A DNA stretch of 64,000 nucleotides from JABDMH01 sp050298535 (GTDB taxonomy: Bacteria; Bacteroidota; Bacteroidia; Chitinophagales; Saprospiraceae), in assembly GCA_050298535.1 (NCBI GenBank), contig JBNKUI010000030.1, positions 62,001 through 126,000 on the forward strand. The letters are read 5' to 3'. The position numbers and the translations under genes are program-made. The stretch's first letter is position 1, and each line of letters opens with the position of its first letter. The notes under the pieces were generated by a model, which searched no databases, was not told where the DNA came from, and saw only the letters and a list, made by a program, of their open reading frames with translations. This document shows positions 1 to 9,375 of this stretch, in pieces.

Positions 1-112
1 TGTTTAATTTTATGATTGATTTGCAAGAATTTTGGCCTTAAATTTAGACTTTTATAATGTTTGGAAAACTTTTATGCCATATTTGCAATTTACATAGCAA
101 AAGATTTGATTT

Positions 113-1780
113 ATGTGTGGAATAGTGGGAGTATTTGATCTAAAAGTACCTGCAGAGTCGCTGCGGATCAAGGTGCTTGATATGTCTAAGCGACTGAGAC
201 ATAGAGGACCTGATTGGTCTGGTATTCATCTGAGTGATAATGCAATCCTGGCACATGAAAGACTGGTAATTGTTGATCCTAAATCTGGAGGTCAACCCAT
301 CTACACAAAGGATATGTCAGCCGTATTGGCGGCTAACGGGGAAATCTACAATCACAAAGCCATTCGACAGGAGCTGGATGGTAAATATGACTTTCAGACC
401 CAATCTGACTGCGAGGTCATCTTAGCATTGTATAAGACCCATGGTCCGGAATTCATTGAAAAGATGAACGGAATATTTGCCTTTGCACTGTATGATGAGG
501 CAAATGATGCCTATCTAATTGCACGTGATCACATGGGTATTATACCCCTCTATATGGGTCGTGACCAATTCGGAAATTTCTATGTTGCATCTGAACTTAA
601 GGCTCTAGAAGGAGTTTGCACGCAGTTTGAAGAATTTCCTCCCGGACACTATTTATACAGCAAGGATGGCGAACTTAATAAGTGGTATCGACGCGACTGG
701 GAAGACTACGAAAATGTAAAAGACAACAAGACCAGCGTGCAAGAGCTCCGAGAAGCACTAGAGGCAGCGGTGCATCGACAATTGATGTCAGACGTTCCCT
801 ACGGTGTCTTACTCAGTGGTGGACTCGACTCATCGGTAGTCTCTGCTGTAGCTAAGAAATATGCTGGCAAGCGTGTGGAATCGGACGATACGGATGAAGC
901 CTGGTGGCCTACATTGCACTCTTTTGCAGTGGGACTGGAAGGATCTCCGGATCTGGCTGCTGCTCAAAAGGTAGCTGATCATATCGGGACTGTACATCAC
1001 GAGATCCTCTTCTCTATTCAGGAAGGTCTGGATGCTATCCGTGATGTCATATACCATCTTGAAACCTATGATGTGACTACAGTGAGAGCGTCTACCCCCA
1101 TGTACCTGATGGCTCGTGTCATCAAGTCGATGGGAATCAAAATGGTCCTATCTGGAGAAGGTGCTGATGAAATATTTGGAGGCTATCTCTACTTCCACAA
1201 AGCGCCCAATGCCAAAGCATTTCATGAAGAAACGGTAAGAAAGCTTGGTAAGCTACATCTATACGATTGTTTGCGTGCCAATAAATCATTGGCGGCATGG
1301 GGTATTGAAGGACGGGTGCCGTTCCTCGATAAGGAATTTATGGATGTGGCAATGCGGCTAAATCCAGAAGACAAGATGGCCAAGAATGGTCTTATAGAGA
1401 AAGCCGTTCTCCGAAAAGCGTTTGAAGGATTCCTTCCACACAGCGTAGCTTGGCGGCAGAAAGAACAATTCAGTGATGGCGTAGGATACAGTTGGATTGA
1501 CACACTAAAAGAAATGGTGGAAGAAAATGTGAGCGATGAGCAACTCGCAAATGCTAAGTACCGTTTTCCTATCAATCCACCCTTGAACAAGGAAGAGTAC
1601 TATTATCGAAGCATTTTCCATGAGCACTTCCCGTCAGATTCTGCGGCATCCTGTGTACCTTCCGTACCATCTGTCGCATGTAGCACACCAGAAGCACTGG
1701 CCTGGGATGCATCTTTTCAGGCTATGAATGATCCTTCAGGTCGTGCGGTTAAAACCGTACATGAGCAAGGATACGAATAG
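113..1780 (+). CDS. asnB: asparagine synthase B (glutamine-hydrolysing)
   Basis: Cytosolic enzyme that makes asparagine from aspartate, ATP and glutamine-derived ammonia. The start is fixed because Cys2, directly after the initiator Met (MCGIVGVF), is the glutaminase nucleophile of class II amidotransferases. Residues 1-200 form the glutaminase domain (RHRGPDWSG, NGEIYNH). From about 210 the synthetase domain follows, with the ATP-pyrophosphatase loop LLSGGLDSS near 235 and SGEGADEIFGGY near 345. The length of 555 residues matches the E. coli AsnB type. A terminator lies 28 bp after the stop. The C-terminal 40 residues (Ser/Ala/Pro-rich, then WDASFQAMNDPSGRAV) are also typical of this subtype. 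Assignment is secure. Confidence 0.97.
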   Translation: MCGIVGVFDLKVPAESLRIKVLDMSKRLRHRGPDWSGIHLSDNAILAHERLVIVDPKSGGQPIYTKDMSAVLAANGEIYNHKAIRQELDGKYDFQTQSDCEVILALYKTHGPEFIEKMNGIFAFALYDEANDAYLIARDHMGIIPLYMGRDQFGNFYVASELKALEGVCTQFEEFPPGHYLYSKDGELNKWYRRDWEDYENVKDNKTSVQELREALEAAVHRQLMSDVPYGVLLSGGLDSSVVSAVAKKYAGKRVESDDTDEAWWPTLHSFAVGLEGSPDLAAAQKVADHIGTVHHEILFSIQEGLDAIRDVIYHLETYDVTTVRASTPMYLMARVIKSMGIKMVLSGEGADEIFGGYLYFHKAPNAKAFHEETVRKLGKLHLYDCLRANKSLAAWGIEGRVPFLDKEFMDVAMRLNPEDKMAKNGLIEKAVLRKAFEGFLPHSVAWRQKEQFSDGVGYSWIDTLKEMVEENVSDEQLANAKYRFPINPPLNKEEYYYRSIFHEHFPSDSAASCVPSVPSVACSTPEALAWDASFQAMNDPSGRAVKTVHEQGYE

Positions 1781-1807
1781 TAAGAATCAAAGGAAGAATA
1801 TTTAACT

Positions 1808-1834
1808 AGCCGGCAGAATCTGTCGGCTTTTTTT
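1808..1834 (+). terminator. Rho-independent terminator of asnB
   Basis: A 9-bp stem (agccggcag / ctgtcggct, with one G-T pair) and a 3-nt loop are followed by a run of T. It lies 28 bp after the asnB stop and reaches the stop codon of the convergent gene on the minus strand. Confidence 0.9.
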
Positions 1835-2765
1835 ATCGGTCCAGGGCCAGGAAGATTCCCGCTTGAAACTGCGGTCGCAATTTATCCTTAAAGTCGTGCA
1901 TTTGCCGCCAACCTCTGTCATATGTGTAGACGCCTGACTTGAAGGGAAGATTTACACCTGCACTAAAATCTACACCTATCATCCGTGTGATCATCCGCTC
2001 ATACCCCAGAACTCCCTGTATAGTGATCCGGCGATAATTCATATCCCTCAGACTGTTATTCACTGCCCCTTCAAAGAGATATTGGGCTGATTGAGCTCTA
2101 AGTCCACCGTAAAATTCGTGGGTATCAGAGAGCCGTTTTCGAAGGTAAATCCGGCTAGGCAGGAAGACGTCCACGGAATAACCATGGGTCAACTCCTGGT
2201 CCCATATGACGAGGGGCAGCACATTTGTGTTCTGCCCATGAGATACCGCCAGACCATAACCCAATTTTCCCTTCCTAACGTCATTCTCCACCATAAAAAG
2301 CCCGGTCAATCGCTGTGCATCCTGAGCAAGTGACAGAAATTGAGTACTGCTGCTACTCCATGCTATCCGAGCTGTCAATCGTTTTTTCTCAGTGGGCTGC
2401 CATGTAAAGATCACTGATCCCTTTACATTGTGAAAATCCCAGTCTTCTCCCTCATTTTCATACTGTGAATAATGACCAAATACTGCTTCATGCTCATAGC
2501 CCAGTGTCCCGATTACCTTTAGATTTCCACGCCATTTTATCGGGAATCGTAAGGAAGCATCTGCAAGAAAGTTTTGATCATTGTGAGGAACAGAAAAAGA
2601 CCCCAAAGAGCTGTTTGTCAGCTGATTACTGGTATTTAAACTCTGTAAATTAAGTGTAAAAAATCGTGGATTGTCCAAATCTTGGCATAAGCCTAATAGT
2701 GAGGGGAGGCAACAAAGTGCACACACCGACCATCGTCTTCTGAAAAACTGGATTAGACGTTTCAC
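1833..2765 (-). CDS. secreted outer-membrane beta-barrel-like protein, DUF6268-like
   Basis: A 310-residue protein of unknown function. It starts with a basic stretch (MKRLIQFFRRRW) and a hydrophobic, Cys-containing segment ending near LGLCQ, which looks like a signal peptide. The rest has alternating hydrophobic/polar strands rich in Tyr and Trp (for example LKVIGTLGYEHEAV and GVLGYERMITRMIGVDFSAG) and ends in short aromatic/hydrophobic strands, as in outer-membrane barrels. It resembles the DUF6268 family of Bacteroidota barrels, but that name is from memory of the pattern. It converges on asnB and shares its terminator region. Confidence 0.6.
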   Translation of the reverse strand: MKRLIQFFRRRWSVCALCCLPSLLGLCQDLDNPRFFTLNLQSLNTSNQLTNSSLGSFSVPHNDQNFLADASLRFPIKWRGNLKVIGTLGYEHEAVFGHYSQYENEGEDWDFHNVKGSVIFTWQPTEKKRLTARIAWSSSSTQFLSLAQDAQRLTGLFMVENDVRKGKLGYGLAVSHGQNTNVLPLVIWDQELTHGYSVDVFLPSRIYLRKRLSDTHEFYGGLRAQSAQYLFEGAVNNSLRDMNYRRITIQGVLGYERMITRMIGVDFSAGVNLPFKSGVYTYDRGWRQMHDFKDKLRPQFQAGIFLALDR

Positions 2766-2829
2766 AAATGGTATAACGTCATTTCACAGATTTCTATTCC
2801 ACAAAAGCCAACTCTTTTTATCGCCTACA

Positions 2830-4377
2830 TTATTTCACTTCCAGTACAACCACCGAGAACGGAGGTAGGGTCACACTCAACATGCCCTCTGAAAGGCTAA
2901 AATCATTAAAGGCCATAGGTTTTACTTTTTCAGGGTTGTCAAATGCATTGTAGTCCTGTAAATTATCAGATGACAAAATTTCTCCGCTGACCTGGCCATT
3001 GTCCGTCCCTCTCAATAATAGTGAGAGATCGTGCGACTTATGCGCATCGATATTGACCAGAGATACATGGATCACTCCCATGCTATCTTGTGAGGCAGAA
3101 ACAGACAACGCAGGAAGTGTTTTCCCATCCAGCTCATAGTTCACATTTTCAAATTGGATAGGCAGTAGTGTCGCATCCTGATGTACATTGTACATTCGCA
3201 TCACATGATAGGTCGGAGTCAAGAGCATTTTTTCCTCGTCAGTTAAGATAACAGCTTGCAGCACATTAATCGCTTGGGCCAGATTGGCCATTCGCACCCG
3301 GTCTGCATGGTTGTTGAAGGTATTCAGAGTGGTACCGGCAATCATCGCATCCCGCATGGTATTTTGCTGAAACAGAAAGCCTGGATTCGTTCCGGGCTCC
3401 ACATCATACCATCCACCCCATTCATCTACCACTAAGTCGATCCTCTTCTCAGGATCATATTTATCCATAATTGTAGAATGACGGGTTACTAACTCTTCCA
3501 TAAGTAATGCCCGCTCCATCGTGGTAAAATATTGCTGCTCAGTAAATGTGGTCGAAGGGCCCTTGTCCCCCCAATTAATCACTGAATAATGGTGTAGTGC
3601 TACGCCCTCAATGAGTCTACGTGGGACATCTCGCATCAGCACTTCGGTCCAGTGATAATCATCATCACTAGCCCCGGATGCATACCGTACAGCCCGAGTA
3701 TTACTGGACCATCCAGGAACAAATGTGGCGAACTGACGATAGATATTGGCGTAATATTCAGCTGTCATATTTCCTCCACAACCCCAGGTTTCGTTACCAA
3801 TCCCCCAGAATTTCACATTCCAGGGCTCTTCACGTCCATTTTCTCGACGGAGATCGGCCATAGGACTCACCCCATCATGATTAGTGTACTGGACCCAATC
3901 AATGAGTTCCTGCACCGTACCACTGCCCACATTTGCAGACAGGTATGCTTCTGCCCCCAGCATCTCACACATATTGAGAAAATCATGTGTCCCAAAACTA
4001 TTGTCTTCGGTCACGCCACCCCACCATCTATTGACAATAGTAGGACGCTGATCTTTAGGCCCAATTCCATCTTTCCAGTGGTACGTATCGGCAAAACAAC
4101 CACCGGGCCATCTAAGATTAGGGACTTTCAACTCCTTCAGAGCGTCCATTACATCATTTCTGACGCCATTTGTATTGGGTATTTCCTCATTGTCCTCTCC
4201 TACGTAAAACCCTCCGTAAATACAGCGGCCCAAATGCTCCGCAAAATGTCCATATATGTGTTTATTAATAGTGTGTTGTCCCTGATCGGCATTAACAAAC
4301 ACCTTTATAGGGTTCTCTTGCGCCCCTAGAACCAGGGTACATAGGCATATTGCCCAAGTTAAGAATAGATGCTTCAT
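2830..4377 (-). CDS. alpha-L-arabinofuranosidase, GH51
   Basis: Secreted glycoside hydrolase that removes terminal alpha-L-arabinofuranosyl groups from arabinans and arabinoxylans. A signal peptide (MKHLFLTWAICLCTLVLGAQ) is followed by the family 51 start IYGHFAEHLGRCIYGG and LRWPGGCFADTYHW. The general acid/base is in GIGNETWGCGG (Glu196) and the nucleophile in VVDEWGGW (Glu319). Both are present, so the enzyme should be active. The 515 residues cover the TIM barrel and the C-terminal beta-sandwich typical of the family. No SusC/SusD genes lie nearby, so this is not an obvious polysaccharide-utilisation locus. The lipoprotein gene upstream on the same strand is 105 bp away. Confidence 0.95.
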   Translation of the reverse strand: MKHLFLTWAICLCTLVLGAQENPIKVFVNADQGQHTINKHIYGHFAEHLGRCIYGGFYVGEDNEEIPNTNGVRNDVMDALKELKVPNLRWPGGCFADTYHWKDGIGPKDQRPTIVNRWWGGVTEDNSFGTHDFLNMCEMLGAEAYLSANVGSGTVQELIDWVQYTNHDGVSPMADLRRENGREEPWNVKFWGIGNETWGCGGNMTAEYYANIYRQFATFVPGWSSNTRAVRYASGASDDDYHWTEVLMRDVPRRLIEGVALHHYSVINWGDKGPSTTFTEQQYFTTMERALLMEELVTRHSTIMDKYDPEKRIDLVVDEWGGWYDVEPGTNPGFLFQQNTMRDAMIAGTTLNTFNNHADRVRMANLAQAINVLQAVILTDEEKMLLTPTYHVMRMYNVHQDATLLPIQFENVNYELDGKTLPALSVSASQDSMGVIHVSLVNIDAHKSHDLSLLLRGTDNGQVSGEILSSDNLQDYNAFDNPEKVKPMAFNDFSLSEGMLSVTLPPFSVVVLEVK

Positions 4378-4427
4378 CTTTGTACTTCGAAATTTTGTAC
4401 TGAATCTACAGAAAGAATTCTATTCCA

Positions 4428-4450
4428 ATAAATGTAATAATGACATTTAT
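4428..4450. promoter_or_regulatory. short AT-rich inverted repeat upstream of the GH51 gene
   Basis: Perfect 8-bp arms (ataaatgt / acatttat) around a 7-nt centre, 51 bp upstream of the GH51 start and 33 bp after the stop of the lipoprotein gene. No T-run follows on the minus strand, so an operator is as likely as a weak terminator. Confidence 0.3.
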
Positions 4451-4482
4451 TAAAAAAAATGAATATCTGATAGCCATAGATA

Positions 4483-5085
4483 TCAATCTGGCACTGAAAT
4501 CATGATATGTGCTCGATGTGTACCCGGATCCATCAGCCATGGCCCCCCTGGCACCAAGGGCTTCAGAGGAAGTCCCGTAGACTCACCAGTTGCCCAAGGT
4601 ATGTAAACCACGTAACGATACTTGGCATTCACAACGGCTCCCTTTGCTTCATCCCAACGCCCCTCACTTCCCTCCAGCAAATGTAGTGTAGTAGGTTGCT
4701 CTGGTAATTGTAGGGTGCCGGCTTTTGCCTCCTGCTCTCTAATTTCGAAGATCTCACTTGAGTTTTTACCTTCCGCTCTTAGTGCTCTGCCTCGCGCCAT
4801 AAAGGGTTCTAAATCTTTGTGATAACACACACATTGAAATCCATCTCTGTTGGGATCATCGGAAACACAAATCTGGCTGTTAGATCCCTGTCGCAAGGTT
4901 ACGACCTCACCTTCACTATTATATCCATAGATGGTAGCCTCTGCACGATCAGCTTCTGGTGCGGCTTGTACCGCCACGGACATTTGCATTTCCTTGTCTG
5001 GTATATCATCGGTCTGGGCGCACCCGGGATAAATACTGAGACAAAAGGCCAGACATAGTAGGTAGTGAACGTTTCTCATGGTCAT
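4483..5085 (-). CDS. hypothetical lipoprotein
   Basis: About 200 residues of unknown function. The open frame extends to 5145, but the start at 5085 (or 5079) is preferred: it gives a compact lipoprotein signal (MTMRNVHYLLCLAFCLSIYPGC) with the lipobox ending at Cys. The mature part contains acidic and polar segments, CVCYHKDLEPFMARGRALRAEG, and a C-terminal YVVYIPWATGEST...LMDPGTHRAHIMI that looks like a small folded domain. No family was recognised. Being on the strand of the GH51 gene and 105 bp before it, it could share its transcript, but no link in function can be inferred. Confidence 0.7.
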   Translation of the reverse strand: MTMRNVHYLLCLAFCLSIYPGCAQTDDIPDKEMQMSVAVQAAPEADRAEATIYGYNSEGEVVTLRQGSNSQICVSDDPNRDGFQCVCYHKDLEPFMARGRALRAEGKNSSEIFEIREQEAKAGTLQLPEQPTTLHLLEGSEGRWDEAKGAVVNAKYRYVVYIPWATGESTGLPLKPLVPGGPWLMDPGTHRAHIMISVPD

Positions 5086-5207
5086 AAATTTGCTTTGTGG
5101 ACTCTCCTGAAAATACAAAATCCCTAGCACATTGCTATATTCCAACTTTTGCGATGAAAACTTGACTCATTAGTCATTCTATCAAATCAATAAGACAAAT
5201 GACATAT

Positions 5208-5430
5208 TATAAGATTCAAAAGTACATGGCCAGCTGGGACTTTGAGGACCACCGTGGCTACATTAACCTGAGTATTGAAAACCGATGAAGGTTTGGATTG
5301 GAAAATCGCAAAAATTGATAATCCCGGCGAATATCAGGTCATACTTGATCTACTTAGCAATGAAAACCCAGTTTTTCTGGCAGGCACTCGCATCCAATCC
5401 TGTCACCGGAGGTAGTAGGTGAAGGCGAAT
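5208..5430 (+). pseudogene. decayed coding fragment, family unknown
   Basis: Two short open stretches in different frames: one reads WDFEDHRGYINLSIENR and then stops; the other reads TDEGLDWKIAKIDNPGEYQVILDLL, then LSNENPVFLAGTRIQS, before a stop. The second part resembles a beta-sandwich strand pair as seen near the C-termini of secreted sulfatases and glycosidases. It has no start codon and is probably a remnant; the parent gene is not identifiable. It occupies most of the gap between the lipoprotein and the LRR gene. Confidence 0.3.
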
Positions 5431-5456
5431 GACCTTTATCCTGTCCCATCATATGG

Positions 5457-8400
5457 TCAATTGCCAGTCACTTCCAGCTCACCATCACCGGTGAGACTGG
5501 CACCTAGTTGTACTTCGATGGACTTACATCTGGCCAGGATACCATTCTCAATCACGACTAACTTGTTGGGCTCAAGAATTACATGGTCACAATAGTCCGG
5601 CGCCCGACCTAAGTCCCATAAACTATGAAAATGCCATGGCAACAGACTACTATTAGGTACAAACCTAAGCTCATCTCCGACACTTGTACAATCCAATGGA
5701 TTATGGCATATTCCAAATTCAGAAGTACACATCGCATTTAAGTCTCCATTTCCCGGAAGGTTGTTTCCCCCTAATTGAGCAGAAAGACCATTGTCACATA
5801 AGTTCAGCCAGGAGGCTGGCCAGCAGTCACTAAAGTCATTATTTAGAAAATCCAAAACCACTAGATTATCTAGAAACCCAAGGGTTTCGGGCAATTTTCC
5901 CTCAACACTATTGTTTCTCAGCGATAAGGTCTGAAGGTGAGTTAAATCCTGAAAAATGTCAGGCAAAGGACCTGACAAATCATTATTACTCAATTCGATT
6001 TCCGTGAGGTCCATCAGACTATTCCATGACGCAGGGACCGATCCTGAAAGCATACAATCAGCAAGGTCGATCTGCTGCAATTCAGTCAAACTACTGAAGG
6101 AAGCGGGTAAAGTACCCTCAATCATATTACTGCTAAAGTCAAGAAATTTTAGGGAGTCTAAGTTGCCCCAAGCTTGCGGCATGGTGCCGTTGAGATTATT
6201 GGAAGGAAGAACCAAACCGATCACATATTCACCGGACGGATCACATTGGACACCATACCAATTGCATAGATCACAGTCGATACCCGCCTTACCATTGTTC
6301 CACCCCAGTCGATTGGACCAATTGGGTCCATCCAGCGAATCGTAAATATTTATTAATGTATTTAATTGTTCTAAAGATCCACTGGCACAGGTCTCTCCTA
6401 AAATCGGCACATCAAGATCCACGCAGAAAGTATCTATGCATCCTTCATCAGAAATAATCTCCATACAAAGTCTCGTAATACCTGCTGCATCTTTATTGGG
6501 AACTATCAACTTTGTTGATTCGTCATAGGTTGCCACAGGGATACAGAAATCCCGATCGAGGTAGAAAATATCGCTAAATTCAAAAGGTAGATCGGTAAAG
6601 TTTATGGGATATGACAGTCCGACCGCTAGATGCTGATTTAATTGGGTTAAAGATACTCCAGGATTATTAAATATAAGGGCATAGGTATTTTTCTCCTTAT
6701 AATCCTCGATAATTCCATAATTACTGATCACACCGGCGAATAATATATTATTAGGGCCATATTTCTCTTCAAACTTAATAATGCCATAATTTTCGGCAGT
6801 TGCACGCCAAATAATATCCCTAAAGATCAAACGACCGCAAGCTTCGTTGTTTAAAAAAGCGTCTTGATCATGATCAAAATCCCGAATCGAAAAATATCCC
6901 CTATTAATAATTTCCGCTGAGGCAAATCGATTTTCCACTACATTCTCAGCAAATATTTCACCCACAGCCTGATTAATCAGGTCACCTTCATTTAAAATGC
7001 CTCGGCTTAGACTATTTCCACCTAAATGTATCGTTCCACTATTAGCCAGGATATCCGTAGGACCTATATAAATGCCCTGGCTTGAGGCCATCAGATTTTC
7101 AATGTCAAGAACCCCCAGTGCATTTACGGCCATACCCGCCCCACCTTCTAAAACGATCCCCTTGCCTGTAGAGACTTTAATTGAAAGATCTCCACTTAGG
7201 TCAAGTTCTGAAGACTCTACCTTTAACGCGTAGTCATTATTTCCTGAAAGAAATAGCGAACCCGTAATCCTGAGTTCGGAATTGTTGGTTAGCGTAACAT
7301 TTGAAGCCACGGCCATGTCCTGAATAAACACCGTAGTACCACTGGATATAACCACACTGTCACATCCGGAGGGTACTGTGTTGGTAGTCCAGTTTCCTGC
7401 CGTCTCCCAAAATTGGTTTACAATCCCGGTCCAGGTATTAAGATTGGGACCCAACGAGGATACTGCCGACTCTAAACTAGTGGTCATGGTTTGCACTGGA
7501 CAAGCTCCTCTTTGAGCCTCGAAATAGAATGCAAACCTTCCTACTGCATCGCATTCTACCCCCCATAGACTTGAAGTCATGTCAAAGCTTATGCCGATTG
7601 GGCTATTTATGGATTCTGACAAGCGTAGATCTGATGAGGTGATACTAACTCCCGTACCCGTACCTTCATAAAAACTCGTGAAGGTTTCACCGACTTGATC
7701 TACCCCGACTGGAGGAACAAAAATGTAACCGGTGTTTGTCGAGACTGCAGCAGCAAAGTCATCATTACCTTCGATGATACCTGAATTGTGGAACAAATTG
7801 CCATTTGCCAGTCGTAGAGAAGACGACCTCTTCATATAGGCATCATTAATGAATGTTCCCTGATTTTTTATAGAATCTCCCAGAAGCATAGTAGCACATT
7901 CGAGATTGGAAAAAATACAGTTCACACCATTATCAACACTTACATTACCTTCCGGATCGATATCTACCGTTCCTTTATTGATAAAGTCTGCGCTTATGGA
8001 GGTCACAATTCCGGCCTCATTTGTTTGGTAAATCTGAAGGCGTCCTTCGTTCAAAAATTCATTACCGCTGACAACTCCCAGGCCAAATCGCTCAGTTTTT
8101 TCAATATGGATTTTCCCCGAACCCGCATTAACGAAGTCTCCTTTGATAATATATATCCCATCGAAGGCATTGCTGACCTTTATTGATCCATCATTTATGA
8201 AAGTACCCGTATTATTGTCGCTTACAATGGATGAGTTATAAATTTCATCGGCAATGATCCTTGCATTGACGTGATTATAAAATGTATCGTTTAAAAACTG
8301 AATACCTCGATTAAGCTCGAGAAGTTTGATGGTACCATAGTTATGAAATCCCTGGCTTGCTCCGACTTGTACGATGGCAACGTCATTGCCTACCGGTCCT

Positions 8401-9050
8401 AGTCTCTTGAAGACCATCAATCCGTTATTTTCCACATAGCCTTCATTCACAAAAGTTCGTTTTGACATGCTATCCACGTACCATTCACCATCATTGATCA
8501 GCGAGTCCCGATTATCTAAGGACCATCGTCCTATATCAAAAAATCGAAATCTTCCTGTCTCATAATTTTCGATTACATTATTATTAAAAAAGATGGCATT
8601 CTGGTTGGTCGATGGGCTTATGTGTTGCACATCCACCAGGCCATGGTTTCTAAATATGCCCGTTACGTTTACCTGCATGACCAAATGGATGAGGTTTTCT
8701 GCCAGAATCGTACCGTGGTTAATCAGCAAACCCTCGACGTTGATAGGATAGCGTGTGTCTCCCCCATCCACAAAGTTGACCAACCTAAGGACCACTGAAT
8801 CAGGAATGGTAAGTTCCCCTCCCTCCACTACAAACAGGTCATTAAGCAGGACATCGGTGGGTCCATCTAGCACGACTGAATAGCCGTTAGGGATTGTGAC
8901 ATAGGCGCTATCTGTGGGAACAGCATTCGTATTCCAGTTAGCTGGATCACTCCAGGACATCCCGTCCCCATCTCCATCAAAAATAAAGTTCTGTGCGGAC
9001 AATACTTGACTAGCGATAATGGCGAAAAGAAATATCCACAATCGGTACAT
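5457..9050 (-). CDS. giant secreted beta-helix/leucine-rich-repeat surface protein
   Basis: About 1197 residues from the preferred start at 9050, which gives the signal peptide MYRLWIFLFAIIASQVLSAQ; the frame stays open to 9260. The order is: a module with WSDPANWNTNAVP and PNGYSVVLDG; a long beta-helix-like stretch of short 'N.G.I' repeats; a second copy of the module (FWETAGNWTTNTVPSGCDSVVI) about half-way; more beta-helix; a plant-type LRR block with cap (LGWNNGKAGIDCDLCNWYGVQCD) and repeats such as LPSNNLNGTMPQAWGNL; then a third module copy (SLWDLGRAPDYCDHVILEP) ending in LTGDGELEVTGN. The protein stops there with no T9SS sorting domain. Likely a surface adhesin or binding protein; function not known. 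Confidence 0.8.
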   Translation of the reverse strand: MYRLWIFLFAIIASQVLSAQNFIFDGDGDGMSWSDPANWNTNAVPTDSAYVTIPNGYSVVLDGPTDVLLNDLFVVEGGELTIPDSVVLRLVNFVDGGDTRYPINVEGLLINHGTILAENLIHLVMQVNVTGIFRNHGLVDVQHISPSTNQNAIFFNNNVIENYETGRFRFFDIGRWSLDNRDSLINDGEWYVDSMSKRTFVNEGYVENNGLMVFKRLGPVGNDVAIVQVGASQGFHNYGTIKLLELNRGIQFLNDTFYNHVNARIIADEIYNSSIVSDNNTGTFINDGSIKVSNAFDGIYIIKGDFVNAGSGKIHIEKTERFGLGVVSGNEFLNEGRLQIYQTNEAGIVTSISADFINKGTVDIDPEGNVSVDNGVNCIFSNLECATMLLGDSIKNQGTFINDAYMKRSSSLRLANGNLFHNSGIIEGNDDFAAAVSTNTGYIFVPPVGVDQVGETFTSFYEGTGTGVSITSSDLRLSESINSPIGISFDMTSSLWGVECDAVGRFAFYFEAQRGACPVQTMTTSLESAVSSLGPNLNTWTGIVNQFWETAGNWTTNTVPSGCDSVVISSGTTVFIQDMAVASNVTLTNNSELRITGSLFLSGNNDYALKVESSELDLSGDLSIKVSTGKGIVLEGGAGMAVNALGVLDIENLMASSQGIYIGPTDILANSGTIHLGGNSLSRGILNEGDLINQAVGEIFAENVVENRFASAEIINRGYFSIRDFDHDQDAFLNNEACGRLIFRDIIWRATAENYGIIKFEEKYGPNNILFAGVISNYGIIEDYKEKNTYALIFNNPGVSLTQLNQHLAVGLSYPINFTDLPFEFSDIFYLDRDFCIPVATYDESTKLIVPNKDAAGITRLCMEIISDEGCIDTFCVDLDVPILGETCASGSLEQLNTLINIYDSLDGPNWSNRLGWNNGKAGIDCDLCNWYGVQCDPSGEYVIGLVLPSNNLNGTMPQAWGNLDSLKFLDFSSNMIEGTLPASFSSLTELQQIDLADCMLSGSVPASWNSLMDLTEIELSNNDLSGPLPDIFQDLTHLQTLSLRNNSVEGKLPETLGFLDNLVVLDFLNNDFSDCWPASWLNLCDNGLSAQLGGNNLPGNGDLNAMCTSEFGICHNPLDCTSVGDELRFVPNSSLLPWHFHSLWDLGRAPDYCDHVILEPNKLVVIENGILARCKSIEVQLGASLTGDGELEVTGN

Positions 9051-9375
9051 AACATTGACATTTTGATCTGCCATGATAGGGAAAATTTTCAAGCATGCAC
9101 CTACACCCAGGGGTAGTATTAAAGAAGTAAAGAGTGAGAATATTGAAACAATTTTAAAACGGGTAGGACGATAAGGTGGAATAATGGCCAAGGTTTTCCT
9201 TTGCCAGGTAATTGTTGAAGTGGCTACTGCGCGTTGATATCTTTCATGATAGCATATCAATAATCTGTAGTACGGTTCAGATTTTTATTGGATTCATACT
9301 TGTATCATCATCTCAGTAAAGCGGTTCGCCCTTATCACCATTTTTTACATATTTTTAGTGTAAATCATATCTACT
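9051..9375. other. divergent intergenic region
   Basis: Lies between two divergently transcribed genes. The minus-strand frame of the LRR gene stays open through it to 9260 but lacks a signal peptide at its upstream start, so it is probably non-coding. No clear promoter or repeat was seen. Confidence 0.5.

Noticed and set aside
3652..4329. 225-codon plus-strand frame inside the GH51 gene
   Set aside because: It is antisense to a gene with intact catalytic motifs, and its translation has no domain or signal.
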